Positions 1 to 6,673 are shown, numbered from the stretch's first letter. The stretch is 6,717 nt of DNA from Arenicellales bacterium (GCA_028825345.1 JAPKAJ010000120.1:1-6717); one strand, 5' to 3'. Translations and numbers: made by a program. The notes: a model not told the origin generated them from the letters alone.

Positions 1-446
1 TGTGGGATGATCACATCGACGTTAATCTGAAAGGCTTGTTCTTCGTCTGTCGGGCAGCAATTCCTGAATTACGCAAGTCCAATGGCAATATCATTAATAT
101 TGCCTCCGACGCTGGCCTGATCGGGGTTCCAGGACTCACCGTATACTGCGGTTCAAAAGGTGGAGTTGTTAACATGACCAAGGCCATGGCCTTAGAAATT
201 GCGCCGGATGTACGGGTCAATTGCATATGTCCAGGATACGTCGATACCGACATGATCCGCCTCTCTGTTAAACGGAAACCTGACCCGGAAGCTGCATGGC
301 AGAAGATGATTGACTATGCCCCCCTGAAGCGCATTACAACACCTGCCGAAATTGCTTTCGGAGTCCTGTATCTGGCCTCACAGGAGGCACGATTCGTTAC
401 GGGTGTCGCGCTACCGATCGATGGCGGTACGACGGCTGGTCACTAA
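1..446 (+). CDS. Short-chain dehydrogenase/reductase (SDR), 3' part only
   Basis: This is the C-terminal 147 residues of a classical SDR oxidoreductase, which interconverts an alcohol and a carbonyl using NAD(P)(H) in the cytoplasm. The frame is open from base 3 to a TAA at 444-446 and enters from the left edge, so the TTG at 36 is internal and not a start. In visible-part numbering, the conserved Asn is N8 in VNLKG, the catalytic Ser is S35 in NIASDAG, and the YxxxK pair is Y48/K52 in YCGSK. The 13-residue Ser-to-Tyr spacing is typical. NCICPGYVDTDM and the ending VTGVALPIDGG are also classical SDR signatures. The missing part, roughly 100 residues, would carry the TGxxxGIG cofactor motif. 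The substrate is unknown, because SDR specificity cannot be read from these motifs. It lies 107 bases upstream of the transporter genes on the same strand, so a shared pathway is plausible but not shown. Confidence 0.93.
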   Translation, partial: WDDHIDVNLKGLFFVCRAAIPELRKSNGNIINIASDAGLIGVPGLTVYCGSKGGVVNMTKAMALEIAPDVRVNCICPGYVDTDMIRLSVKRKPDPEAAWQKMIDYAPLKRITTPAEIAFGVLYLASQEARFVTGVALPIDGGTTAGH

Positions 447-455
447 GCACGTTTC

Positions 456-479
456 GGCCTCGGCATGGAGGTTCTTTTT
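456..479 (+). terminator. Weak intrinsic-terminator-like hairpin after the SDR gene
   Basis: CCTC at 458-461 pairs with GAGG at 468-471 around a 6-base loop. Two G-T wobbles can extend the stem, and a T-rich run (CTTTTT) follows at 474-479. It begins about 10 bases after the SDR stop. The stem is short, so termination would be partial at best. It fits a break between the SDR and the transporter unit, but chance is a real alternative. Confidence 0.3.
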
Positions 480-487
480 CCAGATCT

Positions 488-517
488 TAGACGCGTCTTC
501 TAGGTGAACGGTAGAAT
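488..517 (+). promoter_or_regulatory. Possible sigma70-type promoter ahead of the permease genes
   Basis: TAGACG (488-493, 4 of 6 matches to TTGACA) is followed after 18 bases by TAGAAT (512-517, 5 of 6 matches to TATAAT), 36 bases before the first permease start. A perfect 10-base palindrome, AGACGCGTCT (489-498), overlaps the -35 element and could be an operator half or chance. Spacing is acceptable but the -35 is weak. It is offered because this is the only sizeable gap before the transporter genes. Confidence 0.22.
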
Positions 518-553
518 TTTCAACCAATCTGGTATCTAAGTGTCCCGTGTTTA

Positions 554-1513
554 ATGAAAGATAGTTTACGAATACTCATTCTAAAGCGCCTGGCTTTTGG
601 CCTGCTGACGCTATTTGTCATTTCGGTACTAATTACACTCGGTGTGGAAATGTTACCCGGCGACTTGGCTCAGGCGATTCTAGGGCAGCATGCAACGACG
701 GAAGCCCTCGCCGCAATTCGACTTGAACTGGGTCTGGATCGACCATTGCATGTGCGTTATTTCGTCTGGCTAGGCGATATTGTGCAATGGGATTTGGGGA
801 CATCATTGGTTAATAATCGGGAGGTTGCCGACCTTATTGGTACGCGCCTGTCCAATACGCTGTTTCTGGCATCGTGCGCTGCCATTATCGCCGTCCCGAT
901 TTCAATTGTTCTGGGTATGTTGGCGGCGCTGTATCGAGAATCTCTGTTCGACAAGATAATCACCATGACCACCCTTACGACAATCTCGGTACCTGAGTTT
1001 CTTGTCGCTTATATTCTTATTGTCTTCTTGTCAGTAGAGTTCAATGTCTTCCCAAGCATGGCTTATGTTTCGCCCGACTTTGGAATCTGGGACCGACTTT
1101 ATGCCGTGGCCCTGCCTGTCATGACCCTAGTCCTGGTGGTGGTTGCGCATATGATGCGCCTGACCCGGGCGGCAATCATCAATGTGTTGACCAGACCGTA
1201 TATCGAGACTGCGCAACTCAAGGGAATGAAACGTTCTTGGGTAATCATGTATCACGCACTGCCCAACGCACTGGCCCCGATTATCAATGTAATCGTGATA
1301 AACCTGGCGTATCTGGTTGTGGGCGTGGTGGTGGTCGAGGTGGTGTTCGTTTATCCAGGTTTAGGGCAACTTTTGGTCGATTCTGTATCCAAGCGCGACC
1401 TGCCAGTGGTGCAGGCGTGCGGACTAATTTTTGCCAGCACTTATGTGATGCTGAATTTAACCGCAGACATTCTTTCAATTCTTGCCAATCCACGTCTGCG
1501 GCATCCTACGTGA
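554..1513 (+). CDS. ABC transporter permease, DppB/OppB family (peptide/nickel/opine importer)
   Basis: Inner-membrane permease of 319 residues that would form half of the channel of a peptide-class ABC importer. Likely membrane segments lie at about 10-31, 100-126, 136-160, 182-200, 244-266 and 286-310. The N-terminal DppB-type region is present: LPGD (34-37), LGLDRPLHVRY (59-69) and WDLGTSL (79-85). The EAA coupling loop that docks on the ATPase is at 216-242 (YIETAQLKGM...LPNALAP), and the family motif VFVYPGLG is at 264-271. Length is normal for the family. The ATG start is supported by the hydrophobic N-terminus typical of DppB, but no good Shine-Dalgarno site precedes it. The stop codon overlaps the ribosome binding site of the next permease, so the two are translationally coupled. 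Substrate specificity comes from a binding protein that is not in the window. Peptides, opines and metal chelates are all possible. Confidence 0.95.
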   Translation: MKDSLRILILKRLAFGLLTLFVISVLITLGVEMLPGDLAQAILGQHATTEALAAIRLELGLDRPLHVRYFVWLGDIVQWDLGTSLVNNREVADLIGTRLSNTLFLASCAAIIAVPISIVLGMLAALYRESLFDKIITMTTLTTISVPEFLVAYILIVFLSVEFNVFPSMAYVSPDFGIWDRLYAVALPVMTLVLVVVAHMMRLTRAAIINVLTRPYIETAQLKGMKRSWVIMYHALPNALAPIINVIVINLAYLVVGVVVVEVVFVYPGLGQLLVDSVSKRDLPVVQACGLIFASTYVMLNLTADILSILANPRLRHPT

Positions 1514-1518
1514 GGAGG
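1513..1518 (+). promoter_or_regulatory. Strong Shine-Dalgarno AGGAGG that decides the second permease start
   Basis: A perfect AGGAGG begins on the last base of the upstream TGA stop (1511-1513). Eight bases further on is ATC (1527-1529), in frame with the second permease. No ATG, GTG or TTG lies within the usual 5-10 base spacing in that frame. This placement argues that translation starts at or very near 1527. Confidence 0.7.
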
Positions 1519-1526
1519 CCATACCA

Positions 1527-2438
1527 ATCACTAACGTCGTAAAGGCATTTTTGAAAGCCCCGTGGAGTGCCCAAATGGGGTTCCTCATTATAGCTATCAA
1601 TCTGTTTGCCCTGGCCTTTGCACCGGTGCTCACACCGTTTACGGAAACCGAGATAGTCGGCAAGGTGTGGGAACCTGGCATCTGGGCCACGGATTGTTCC
1701 TCAGAAGCGGTTAAGAGTGATGGTGCGTGTTGGGCGCAGTTGAATGATAGCCGCATGGGTGGCAAGTCCTGGCTTGGCACTGATCATATTGGCCGCGATC
1801 TGCTTACCCGGCTTTTGTACGGTGCCCGCAATACCATCAGTCTTGCTTTGATCATCACGGGGCTATCATTCATCGTAGGCATGGCGTTCGGTTTTCTGGC
1901 GGCTACCATGCGCGGGTGGGTTGATCAGGTCGTTAGCCGTGTGGTCGATATTCTGATGGCTTTCCCGACCCTCATCTTTGCCTTGATCGTTCTGTCGGTG
2001 GCCGGCACCTCGATACCGGTGCTGATTGTAGTCATTGCGCTACTTGATACCACGCGAGTCTTTCGTCTGTCGCGGGCTGTCGCCATGGATATCACCGTGA
2101 TGGAGTACGTGGAGGGGGCACGCTTGCGAGGTGAAGGAATAATGTGGGTCATGTGGCGTGAAATCTTACCCAATACGCTGCCCCCGCTGGTGGCTGAATT
2201 TGGTTTGCGATTTTGCTTTGTGTTTTTGTTTATTAGTGCGCTCAGTTTTTTGGGGTTAGGCCTGCAACCGCCAACGGCTGACTGGGGCAGCATGGTGCAG
2301 GAGAATTCAGTAGCTATCAGCTTCGGTGTTTACAACCCCTTAATTCCTGCCGCGGCCATTGCATTCTTGACCATTGGCATCAATCTGGTAGTGGACTGGT
2401 TCTTGCGTAAGGCAGCCGGTCTTCGCGAAGAATATTAA
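1527..2438 (+). CDS. ABC transporter permease, DppC/OppC family, probable non-standard ATC start
   Basis: This is the second channel subunit of the peptide-class importer, 303 residues if translation starts at ATC 1527. The start rests on the AGGAGG eight bases upstream and on the resulting N-terminus (M)TNVVKAFLKAPWSAQ, which resembles the usual beginning of DppC proteins. The alternatives are weaker: TTG 1482 adds 15 residues, overlaps the upstream gene by 32 bases and has no ribosome binding site; TTG 1551 removes the conserved AFLKAP stretch. Visible features are a membrane segment at about 18-38, the DppC motif WLGTDHIGRDLLTRLLYGAR (82-101), membrane segments at about 103-126, 138-158, 161-178, 226-247 and 271-292, an EAA loop at 194-221 (YVEGARLRG...LPNTLPPL), and the signature SFLGLGLQPP...DWG (240-254). 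The periplasmic loop before WLGTD is fairly long and has two cysteines, C57 and C68. A ribosome binding site for the ATPase gene follows 26 bases after the stop. Confidence 0.93.
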   Translation: MTNVVKAFLKAPWSAQMGFLIIAINLFALAFAPVLTPFTETEIVGKVWEPGIWATDCSSEAVKSDGACWAQLNDSRMGGKSWLGTDHIGRDLLTRLLYGARNTISLALIITGLSFIVGMAFGFLAATMRGWVDQVVSRVVDILMAFPTLIFALIVLSVAGTSIPVLIVVIALLDTTRVFRLSRAVAMDITVMEYVEGARLRGEGIMWVMWREILPNTLPPLVAEFGLRFCFVFLFISALSFLGLGLQPPTADWGSMVQENSVAISFGVYNPLIPAAAIAFLTIGINLVVDWFLRKAAGLREEY

Positions 2439-2464
2439 CGATTAAGTGCCATAGGAATTATTTG

Positions 2465-4123
2465 ATGTCGCGCTTACTGACGATGAAAAATTTGGTCATC
2501 GAAGGCTTTCAGGAAGAGCAGTGGGGCGATATTGTTCTGGGCGTTGATGTTCACGTCGATCGTGGCGAGGTGCTGGGGTTGATCGGCGAGTCTGGGGCTG
2601 GGAAATCCACCATAGGCATTGCCAGCATGGCTTACTGTCGGGACGGTTGCCGCATCGTCAGTGGTAGTATCAAGTTCGACGATTTGGAGCTCACCACCGC
2701 GACGGATGACCAAATGCGCTCCATCCGCGGCGTACGCATTTCCTATGTGGCACAAAGTGCAGCGGCCTCATTCAATCCCGCCCACCACATCATTGATCAG
2801 TACGTCGAAGCACCAGTTAAGCACGGTATCATGTCACGGGCCGAGGCGGAAAAAGGCGCACGTGATCTGTACAGTCGGTTCGACTTGCCCGATCCGGATA
2901 ACATCGGTGACCGCTATCCGCACCAGGTCTCTGGTGGCCAACTCCAACGCGCCATGGTTGCCATGGCGATGGCCTGCAAGCCGGATCTGATCATTTTCGA
3001 TGAACCAACGACAGCGCTCGACGTGACGACTCAGATTGAAGTGTTGGCGACCATCAAGGATGCCATTAGAGAGCTTAATTCAGCCGCTATTTACATCACC
3101 CATGATTTGGCCGTGGTTTCACAGGTTGCAGACCGTATTATGGTACTGCGACATGGCCAGTTGGTAGAAGAAGGCGGCACGCGGGAGATGCTGGCCAACC
3201 CCAAGCAGGACTACACCCGTGCACTGTTGTCAGTGCGCAAGGGCCAGACGGAAAAAATCAAGCATGCTGAAGAGGGCAAGCCATTGCTCAAGGTCAATGA
3301 TGTGACGGCGGCTTATGCTAACCGAGTTCCGGTTTTGCAGGACGTCAACGTGACTGTAACCCGTGGTAAGACGATCGCAGTAGTCGGCGAATCAGGCAGC
3401 GGCAAAAGTACTCTGGCACGGGTTATAACAGGCTTGCTGCCGCCGATTACGGGTACCATTGAGTTTGATGGCCAGGAATTGCCGGCAAAGTTCAGCGATC
3501 GTGACAGGGAGATGTTGCGCCGTGTGCAAATGATCATCCAGATGCCCGACGTGGCGTTGAACCCACGCCAGAAGATAAAGCAGGTATTGGGGCGGCCACT
3601 GGAATTCTATTTTGGCATGCGGGGAGAAGAAAAGCGCCAACGGGTGTCCCAATTGATGGAGCAGATCGAACTTCCAGAGCGTTATGTGAATCGCTTTCCG
3701 TCAGAACTGTCAGGTGGCGAAAAGCAACGTGTGTGTATCGCCAAGGCGTTGGCTGCGGAACCCAATCTGATTATTTGTGATGAGGTGACCTCGGCGCTGG
3801 ATCAACTAGTTGCTGAGGATATTTTGAAGTTGCTTCAACGCCTGCAAAATGAACTTAGCATGTCCTATTTATTTATTACCCATGATCTCGCCACGGTGAA
3901 GGCAATATCCGATGAAATTGTGGTGATGCTACAGGGTCGGGTGGTGGAGTATGGCACCCGCGATGAGGTGCTGGCCCCGCCGCACCATGAGTACACGGAA
4001 CTACTGTTGGCTTCGGTACCAGAAATGGATCCGGACTGGCTGGACAATCTGCTCAAGACGCGGGTTGGCGCGCTTCTACGTGAGGGACCTGCGAGCGAGC
4101 ATGCGGTCAAAAACAAACAATAA
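2465..4123 (+). CDS. Double-domain ABC ATPase (DppD-DppF fusion type) of peptide-class importer
   Basis: Cytoplasmic ATPase of 552 residues with two complete nucleotide-binding domains in one chain, taking the place of separate DppD and DppF. Domain 1 has Walker A GESGAGKS (41-48), Q-loop Q97 (with FNP downstream), signature SGGQLQR (156-162), Walker B LIIFDE (175-180), D-loop ALD (184-186) and switch His H213. The peptide-transporter C-terminal extension follows at about 235-257 (DYTRALL). Domain 2 has Walker A GESGSGKST (308-316), Q359, signature LSGGEKQR (415-422), Walker B LIICDE (435-440) and H473, again followed by an extension (EYTELLL). All ATP-hydrolysis residues are intact in both halves, so both sites should be active. 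I chose ATG 2465 over the adjacent TTG 2462 because TAGGAA (2452-2457) then sits about 8 bases upstream. The single-chain form is well known. With the two permeases it completes the membrane part of the importer. Confidence 0.96.
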   Translation: MSRLLTMKNLVIEGFQEEQWGDIVLGVDVHVDRGEVLGLIGESGAGKSTIGIASMAYCRDGCRIVSGSIKFDDLELTTATDDQMRSIRGVRISYVAQSAAASFNPAHHIIDQYVEAPVKHGIMSRAEAEKGARDLYSRFDLPDPDNIGDRYPHQVSGGQLQRAMVAMAMACKPDLIIFDEPTTALDVTTQIEVLATIKDAIRELNSAAIYITHDLAVVSQVADRIMVLRHGQLVEEGGTREMLANPKQDYTRALLSVRKGQTEKIKHAEEGKPLLKVNDVTAAYANRVPVLQDVNVTVTRGKTIAVVGESGSGKSTLARVITGLLPPITGTIEFDGQELPAKFSDRDREMLRRVQMIIQMPDVALNPRQKIKQVLGRPLEFYFGMRGEEKRQRVSQLMEQIELPERYVNRFPSELSGGEKQRVCIAKALAAEPNLIICDEVTSALDQLVAEDILKLLQRLQNELSMSYLFITHDLATVKAISDEIVVMLQGRVVEYGTRDEVLAPPHHEYTELLLASVPEMDPDWLDNLLKTRVGALLREGPASEHAVKNKQ

Positions 4124-4150
4124 GTTAAGTAAATTCGGAGCCACTGGTCT

Positions 4151-5665
4151 ATGAAACGTATTGCCGTTGCCGGTTTTCAACACGAAACAAATACATTCGC
4201 ATCGACTCTTGCCACTTACGAGGAATTTGAAAAGGCGGATGCTTGGCCCGGACTGATTCGGGGCGACGAGGTCATACGCGCTTTATCGGGAGTTCATGCT
4301 TCTCTCACTGGATTTGTGGATGCGGCGATGGCATCGGGTGGTTACGAGATTATTCCAGTGCTCTGGTGTGCGGCAGAACCGTCGTCCTATGTTACGACCG
4401 ATGCATTTGAGCGGATTGCCGACATGATTGTGAACGATATCGGGTGCGCTGGTGATCTGGATGGTATTTATATGGAACTGCACGGGGCTATGGTCACGCA
4501 GAAGCACGAAGATGGTGAAGGCGAACTTCTTCGTCGTATACGTGATGTGACGGGTCCCGATCTACCTATAGCTGTGAGTTTTGATTTCCACGCGAACGTG
4601 ACGCCTGAGATTATGAAACATGCGTCCTCAATCAACATTTTTCGCACCTATCCGCATATTGATTTGGTGGAAACAGGTGCAAAATCTTTCACGTCCCTAG
4701 AGCGATTATTGACAGCAGAGCCATTGTTCAAGGCCTTTCGGCAGGCGCCGTTTCTGGTGCCATTGACCGCCCAGCATACGGGATCAGAACCATGCCGATC
4801 GCTCTACGCGAGCTTGGATCAACTGGTTGGTGAGAGCTTTTGTACGGCTGATATCGCGATGGGCTTTCCCCCGGCTGATATCTTTCATTCCGGGCCCTCC
4901 GTGGTTGCCTATGCTGGGTCACAGGAAGAAGCTGATAGTGTAGCTGACACGTTGCTTCAGTCTTTTATAGACGCCGAAGACATCTTTAATGATGGCCTTC
5001 AATCACCAGAATCTGCGGTTGCAGATGCCATGGCCTATACGGGACCCAAGCCCGTGGTTATTGCTGATGCCCAGGACAATTCGGGGGCAGGCGCGTCCTC
5101 GGACACCACGGGTCTCTTGAGTGCGCTGGTGCGGGGGAACGCTCAGGGTGCCGTTTTAGCACTGCTGGATGACGCCGAAGTGGCAGCTAAATCTCATAAA
5201 ATGGGTATGGGTGCAGAGTTCATGGCTTTCTTAGGTGGTAAGTCCGGTCAGGATGATCAGTATTCCTTTGAGGGCCGCTTCTGCGTCGAGGCTCTCAGTA
5301 ATGGCGAATTTCCTTTTACCGGTGCAATGTTCAACGGTTTTACCGCTAGCTTGGGCCCCATGGCGGTGCTACGCGTACTGGATACACCTGCCGATGTCCG
5401 TATCGTCATCGGCTCCGTGCGGTGCCAGTGTCTAGATCAGGCGATCTTTAAGCATATAGGTATTGATCCAGCGGAGCAGCGCATCGTCGTGGTCAAAAGC
5501 AGTGTTCACTTCCGGGCCGATTTTGAACCCATTGCGGGCAGGGTCCTAGTGGCCGAAGCTCCCGGTGCGCACCCGTGTCGCCTTGACAATATCACCTACC
5601 ACAATCTGCGTCCCGGTGTACGCCTTGGGCCAGGTGGACGACCCCATGGAAGAACTGAAACGTGA
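4151..5665 (+). CDS. M81 family metallopeptidase, MlrC-like (microcystin LR degradation protein MlrC family)
   Basis: A 504-residue protein of the M81/MlrC family: DUF1485-type N-terminal region (about 1-290) and MlrC C-terminal region (about 300-496). The founding member, MlrC, is a zinc enzyme that cuts linearised microcystin peptides; most relatives have no known substrate. Family motifs are GFQHETNTF (8-16), MELHGAMV (108-115), FDFHANVT (144-151), TYPHIDLVETG (166-176), DAQDNSGAGASSDTTG (306-321) and LRPGVRLGPGG (486-496). E12, D145, H147 and H169 match, by my recollection of the family, the zinc ligands (Glu, Asp-x-His, then His 22 residues on), so the metal site looks intact. There is no signal peptide or membrane segment, so it should act in the cytoplasm. 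GGAG (4137-4140) lies 10 bases before the ATG, 27 bases after the ATPase stop, consistent with an operon. I infer hydrolysis of an amide bond in the imported compound. Microcystin itself is not implied, as the mlrA, mlrB and mlrD neighbours are not seen. Confidence 0.93.
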   Translation: MKRIAVAGFQHETNTFASTLATYEEFEKADAWPGLIRGDEVIRALSGVHASLTGFVDAAMASGGYEIIPVLWCAAEPSSYVTTDAFERIADMIVNDIGCAGDLDGIYMELHGAMVTQKHEDGEGELLRRIRDVTGPDLPIAVSFDFHANVTPEIMKHASSINIFRTYPHIDLVETGAKSFTSLERLLTAEPLFKAFRQAPFLVPLTAQHTGSEPCRSLYASLDQLVGESFCTADIAMGFPPADIFHSGPSVVAYAGSQEEADSVADTLLQSFIDAEDIFNDGLQSPESAVADAMAYTGPKPVVIADAQDNSGAGASSDTTGLLSALVRGNAQGAVLALLDDAEVAAKSHKMGMGAEFMAFLGGKSGQDDQYSFEGRFCVEALSNGEFPFTGAMFNGFTASLGPMAVLRVLDTPADVRIVIGSVRCQCLDQAIFKHIGIDPAEQRIVVVKSSVHFRADFEPIAGRVLVAEAPGAHPCRLDNITYHNLRPGVRLGPGGRPHGRTET

Positions 5666-5726
5666 AGAACCTGGTGAAATATATTGTGGTCACTAATGAG
5701 CGGATCAAAACTAAAGAGGGTGGCGT

Positions 5727-5765
5727 ATGAAAGATACCTCTGGATCTATAATTGAACAGGGTTAG
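5727..5765 (+). other. Possible 12-residue leader ORF before the DapA-like gene
   Basis: ATG 5727 opens a 12-codon ORF (MKDTSGSIIEQG) ending in TAG 5763-5765. It has a fair ribosome binding site, AGAGGG (5715-5720), six bases upstream. Its stop codon is the first three bases of the TAGGAGAGGG stretch that serves the next gene, so ribosomes finishing here would arrive at that start. It may be a coupling or leader peptide, a relic, or chance. Nothing in the peptide indicates a function. Confidence 0.25.
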
Positions 5766-5774
5766 GAGAGGGAA
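5763..5774 (+). promoter_or_regulatory. Purine-rich Shine-Dalgarno region of the DapA-like gene
   Basis: TAGGAGAGGGAA precedes ATG 5780. The GAGAGGG part lies about 7 bases from the start codon, and a GGAG core lies about 11 bases away. This supports ATG 5780 as the start rather than a downstream codon. Confidence 0.7.
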
Positions 5775-5779
5775 AGAAT

Positions 5780-6652
5780 ATGGCTGAACTAAAAGGTATT
5801 AATTTGGCGATGCAGACGCCCTTCGATGATATGGGCGCTGTCGATTACGGGCGATGGGAAGAACTAATTGATATTTATATCGATGCAGGCGTTCATGGTC
5901 TGGTTCTGGGCGCAGGGACGGGTCAGCATCCCTATCTGACAGAAGACGAGTGTAATAAACTTTATGAAACTGGCATTCGTCGCATTGACGGGCGGTGTAA
6001 CAGCATCTGCCAGACCTCCGCTTTGAATGTTAATGAAGTTATTCGTAGGTCGAAACATTCAGAGGGCGCTGGTGCTGATGCACTGATGATCTTGCCGCCT
6101 TACCTTGAAGGCCCAGCCGATGATGAAGGACTTTTTCGATTTTATGCCGATATTGATAGTGAAATTAGCATTGATATTGTTGGATACAATATTCCCCAGA
6201 CAACGGGGCTGTCTGTTTCTGTGCCGTTGTATAAACGACTGAACACACTGGAACATTTCAATTACATCAAAGACAGTGCGGGTGACTTGTCCGTCCACCA
6301 GGCATTCCTTCAGACCGGTGGTCAGGTCCTAAATGGATGCGATACCACCACGGTGTTTGCCCTCATGGCTGGGGCAGTTGGTGCGATTTGGGGCGGTGCA
6401 AACTATATGCCTCGCGAAGCGGTTCGACTCTATGAATTTGTGGCTGCGGGGGATTATACGGCTGCGCTGGAACTCTGGGTGCGCATGATACCGTCATTGC
6501 TTTTTATCTGGCATGGGGATTACAACCCGGCAGTGAAATCCGCGTGTCGGATTCGTGGGTTTGATGGAGGTGGCGTACGGCGGCCATTACGTCCGCTAAG
6601 TGCAGAGGCGGAAAAGGAACTCAAGGCATCTCTCGCATTTCTTGATTCTTGA
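5780..6652 (+). CDS. DapA-superfamily Schiff-base lyase/aldolase (dihydrodipicolinate synthase family protein), not true DapA
   Basis: A 290-residue class I lyase of the DHDPS/N-acetylneuraminate lyase superfamily, normal length for a single TIM-barrel subunit. These enzymes form a Schiff base between a lysine and a 2-oxo acid and then cleave, condense or dehydrate. K164 in YIKDSAGD is the Schiff-base lysine, and Y136 in GYNIPQTTG is the conserved tyrosine. The substrate-carboxylate loop, GTTGE in DapA, reads AGTGQ (45-49). Compared with E. coli DapA from memory, Thr44 becomes G46, Tyr107 becomes L109 and Arg138 becomes T141. The catalytic Thr/Tyr relay partners and the arginine that binds aspartate semialdehyde are thus missing, so lysine biosynthesis is unlikely. 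Retro-aldol cleavage or dehydration of a sugar-acid or hydroxy-oxo acid is more plausible. It follows the M81 gene by 114 bases on the same strand. The C-terminus (YNPAVKSACRIRGFDGG, RRPLRPLS) looks complete and typical. Confidence 0.92.
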   Translation: MAELKGINLAMQTPFDDMGAVDYGRWEELIDIYIDAGVHGLVLGAGTGQHPYLTEDECNKLYETGIRRIDGRCNSICQTSALNVNEVIRRSKHSEGAGADALMILPPYLEGPADDEGLFRFYADIDSEISIDIVGYNIPQTTGLSVSVPLYKRLNTLEHFNYIKDSAGDLSVHQAFLQTGGQVLNGCDTTTVFALMAGAVGAIWGGANYMPREAVRLYEFVAAGDYTAALELWVRMIPSLLFIWHGDYNPAVKSACRIRGFDGGGVRRPLRPLSAEAEKELKASLAFLDS

Positions 6653-6655
6653 GTT

Positions 6656-6673
6656 GGGGCTTGTTGAAGCCTC
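6656..6673 (+). terminator. Stem-loop just after the last stop, possible transcription end
   Basis: GGGGCTT (6656-6662) pairs with AAGCCTC (6667-6673) through 7 base pairs (one G-T wobble) around a GTTG loop, starting 4 bases after the TGA. The following bases (TAAAGTCTAT) are not a T-run, so it is not a classic intrinsic terminator. It could be a weak terminator or an RNA-stabilising 3' hairpin. The remaining bases to the right edge (6674-6717) show nothing I can identify. Confidence 0.4.

Noticed and set aside
1482..1526. TTG 1482 as the start of the DppC-type permease
   Set aside because: It has no Shine-Dalgarno, overlaps the upstream gene by 32 bases, and adds 15 residues unlike DppC N-termini; the strong AGGAGG at 1513-1518 lies downstream of it.
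1284..3652. Several open frames on the minus strand and in other plus frames across the permease and ATPase genes
   Set aside because: They lie wholly or almost wholly under genes with strong family motifs and show no domain-like sequence of their own, as expected of shadow frames.
5583..5588. Perfect TTGACA as a -35 element for the DapA-like gene
   Set aside because: It lies inside the M81 coding sequence and has no recognisable -10 at 16-18 bases; a later TATATT (5680-5685) has only a poor -35 at an over-long spacing.
4151..5665. A microcystin-degradation (mlr) locus
   Set aside because: Only an MlrC-family member is present, without mlrA, mlrB or mlrD-like genes; M81 proteins are widespread in unrelated contexts.
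5538..5696. A +1-frame continuation at the M81 C-terminus ending at TAA 5694-5696, suggesting a frameshift
   Set aside because: The annotated frame carries the family ending LRPGVRLGPGG and stops soon after at a normal total length, so the extra open frame is most likely chance.
5780..6652. Calling the last gene dapA (lysine biosynthesis)
   Set aside because: The residues matching Thr44, Tyr107 and Arg138 of E. coli DapA are absent, and the neighbours are transport and catabolic genes.
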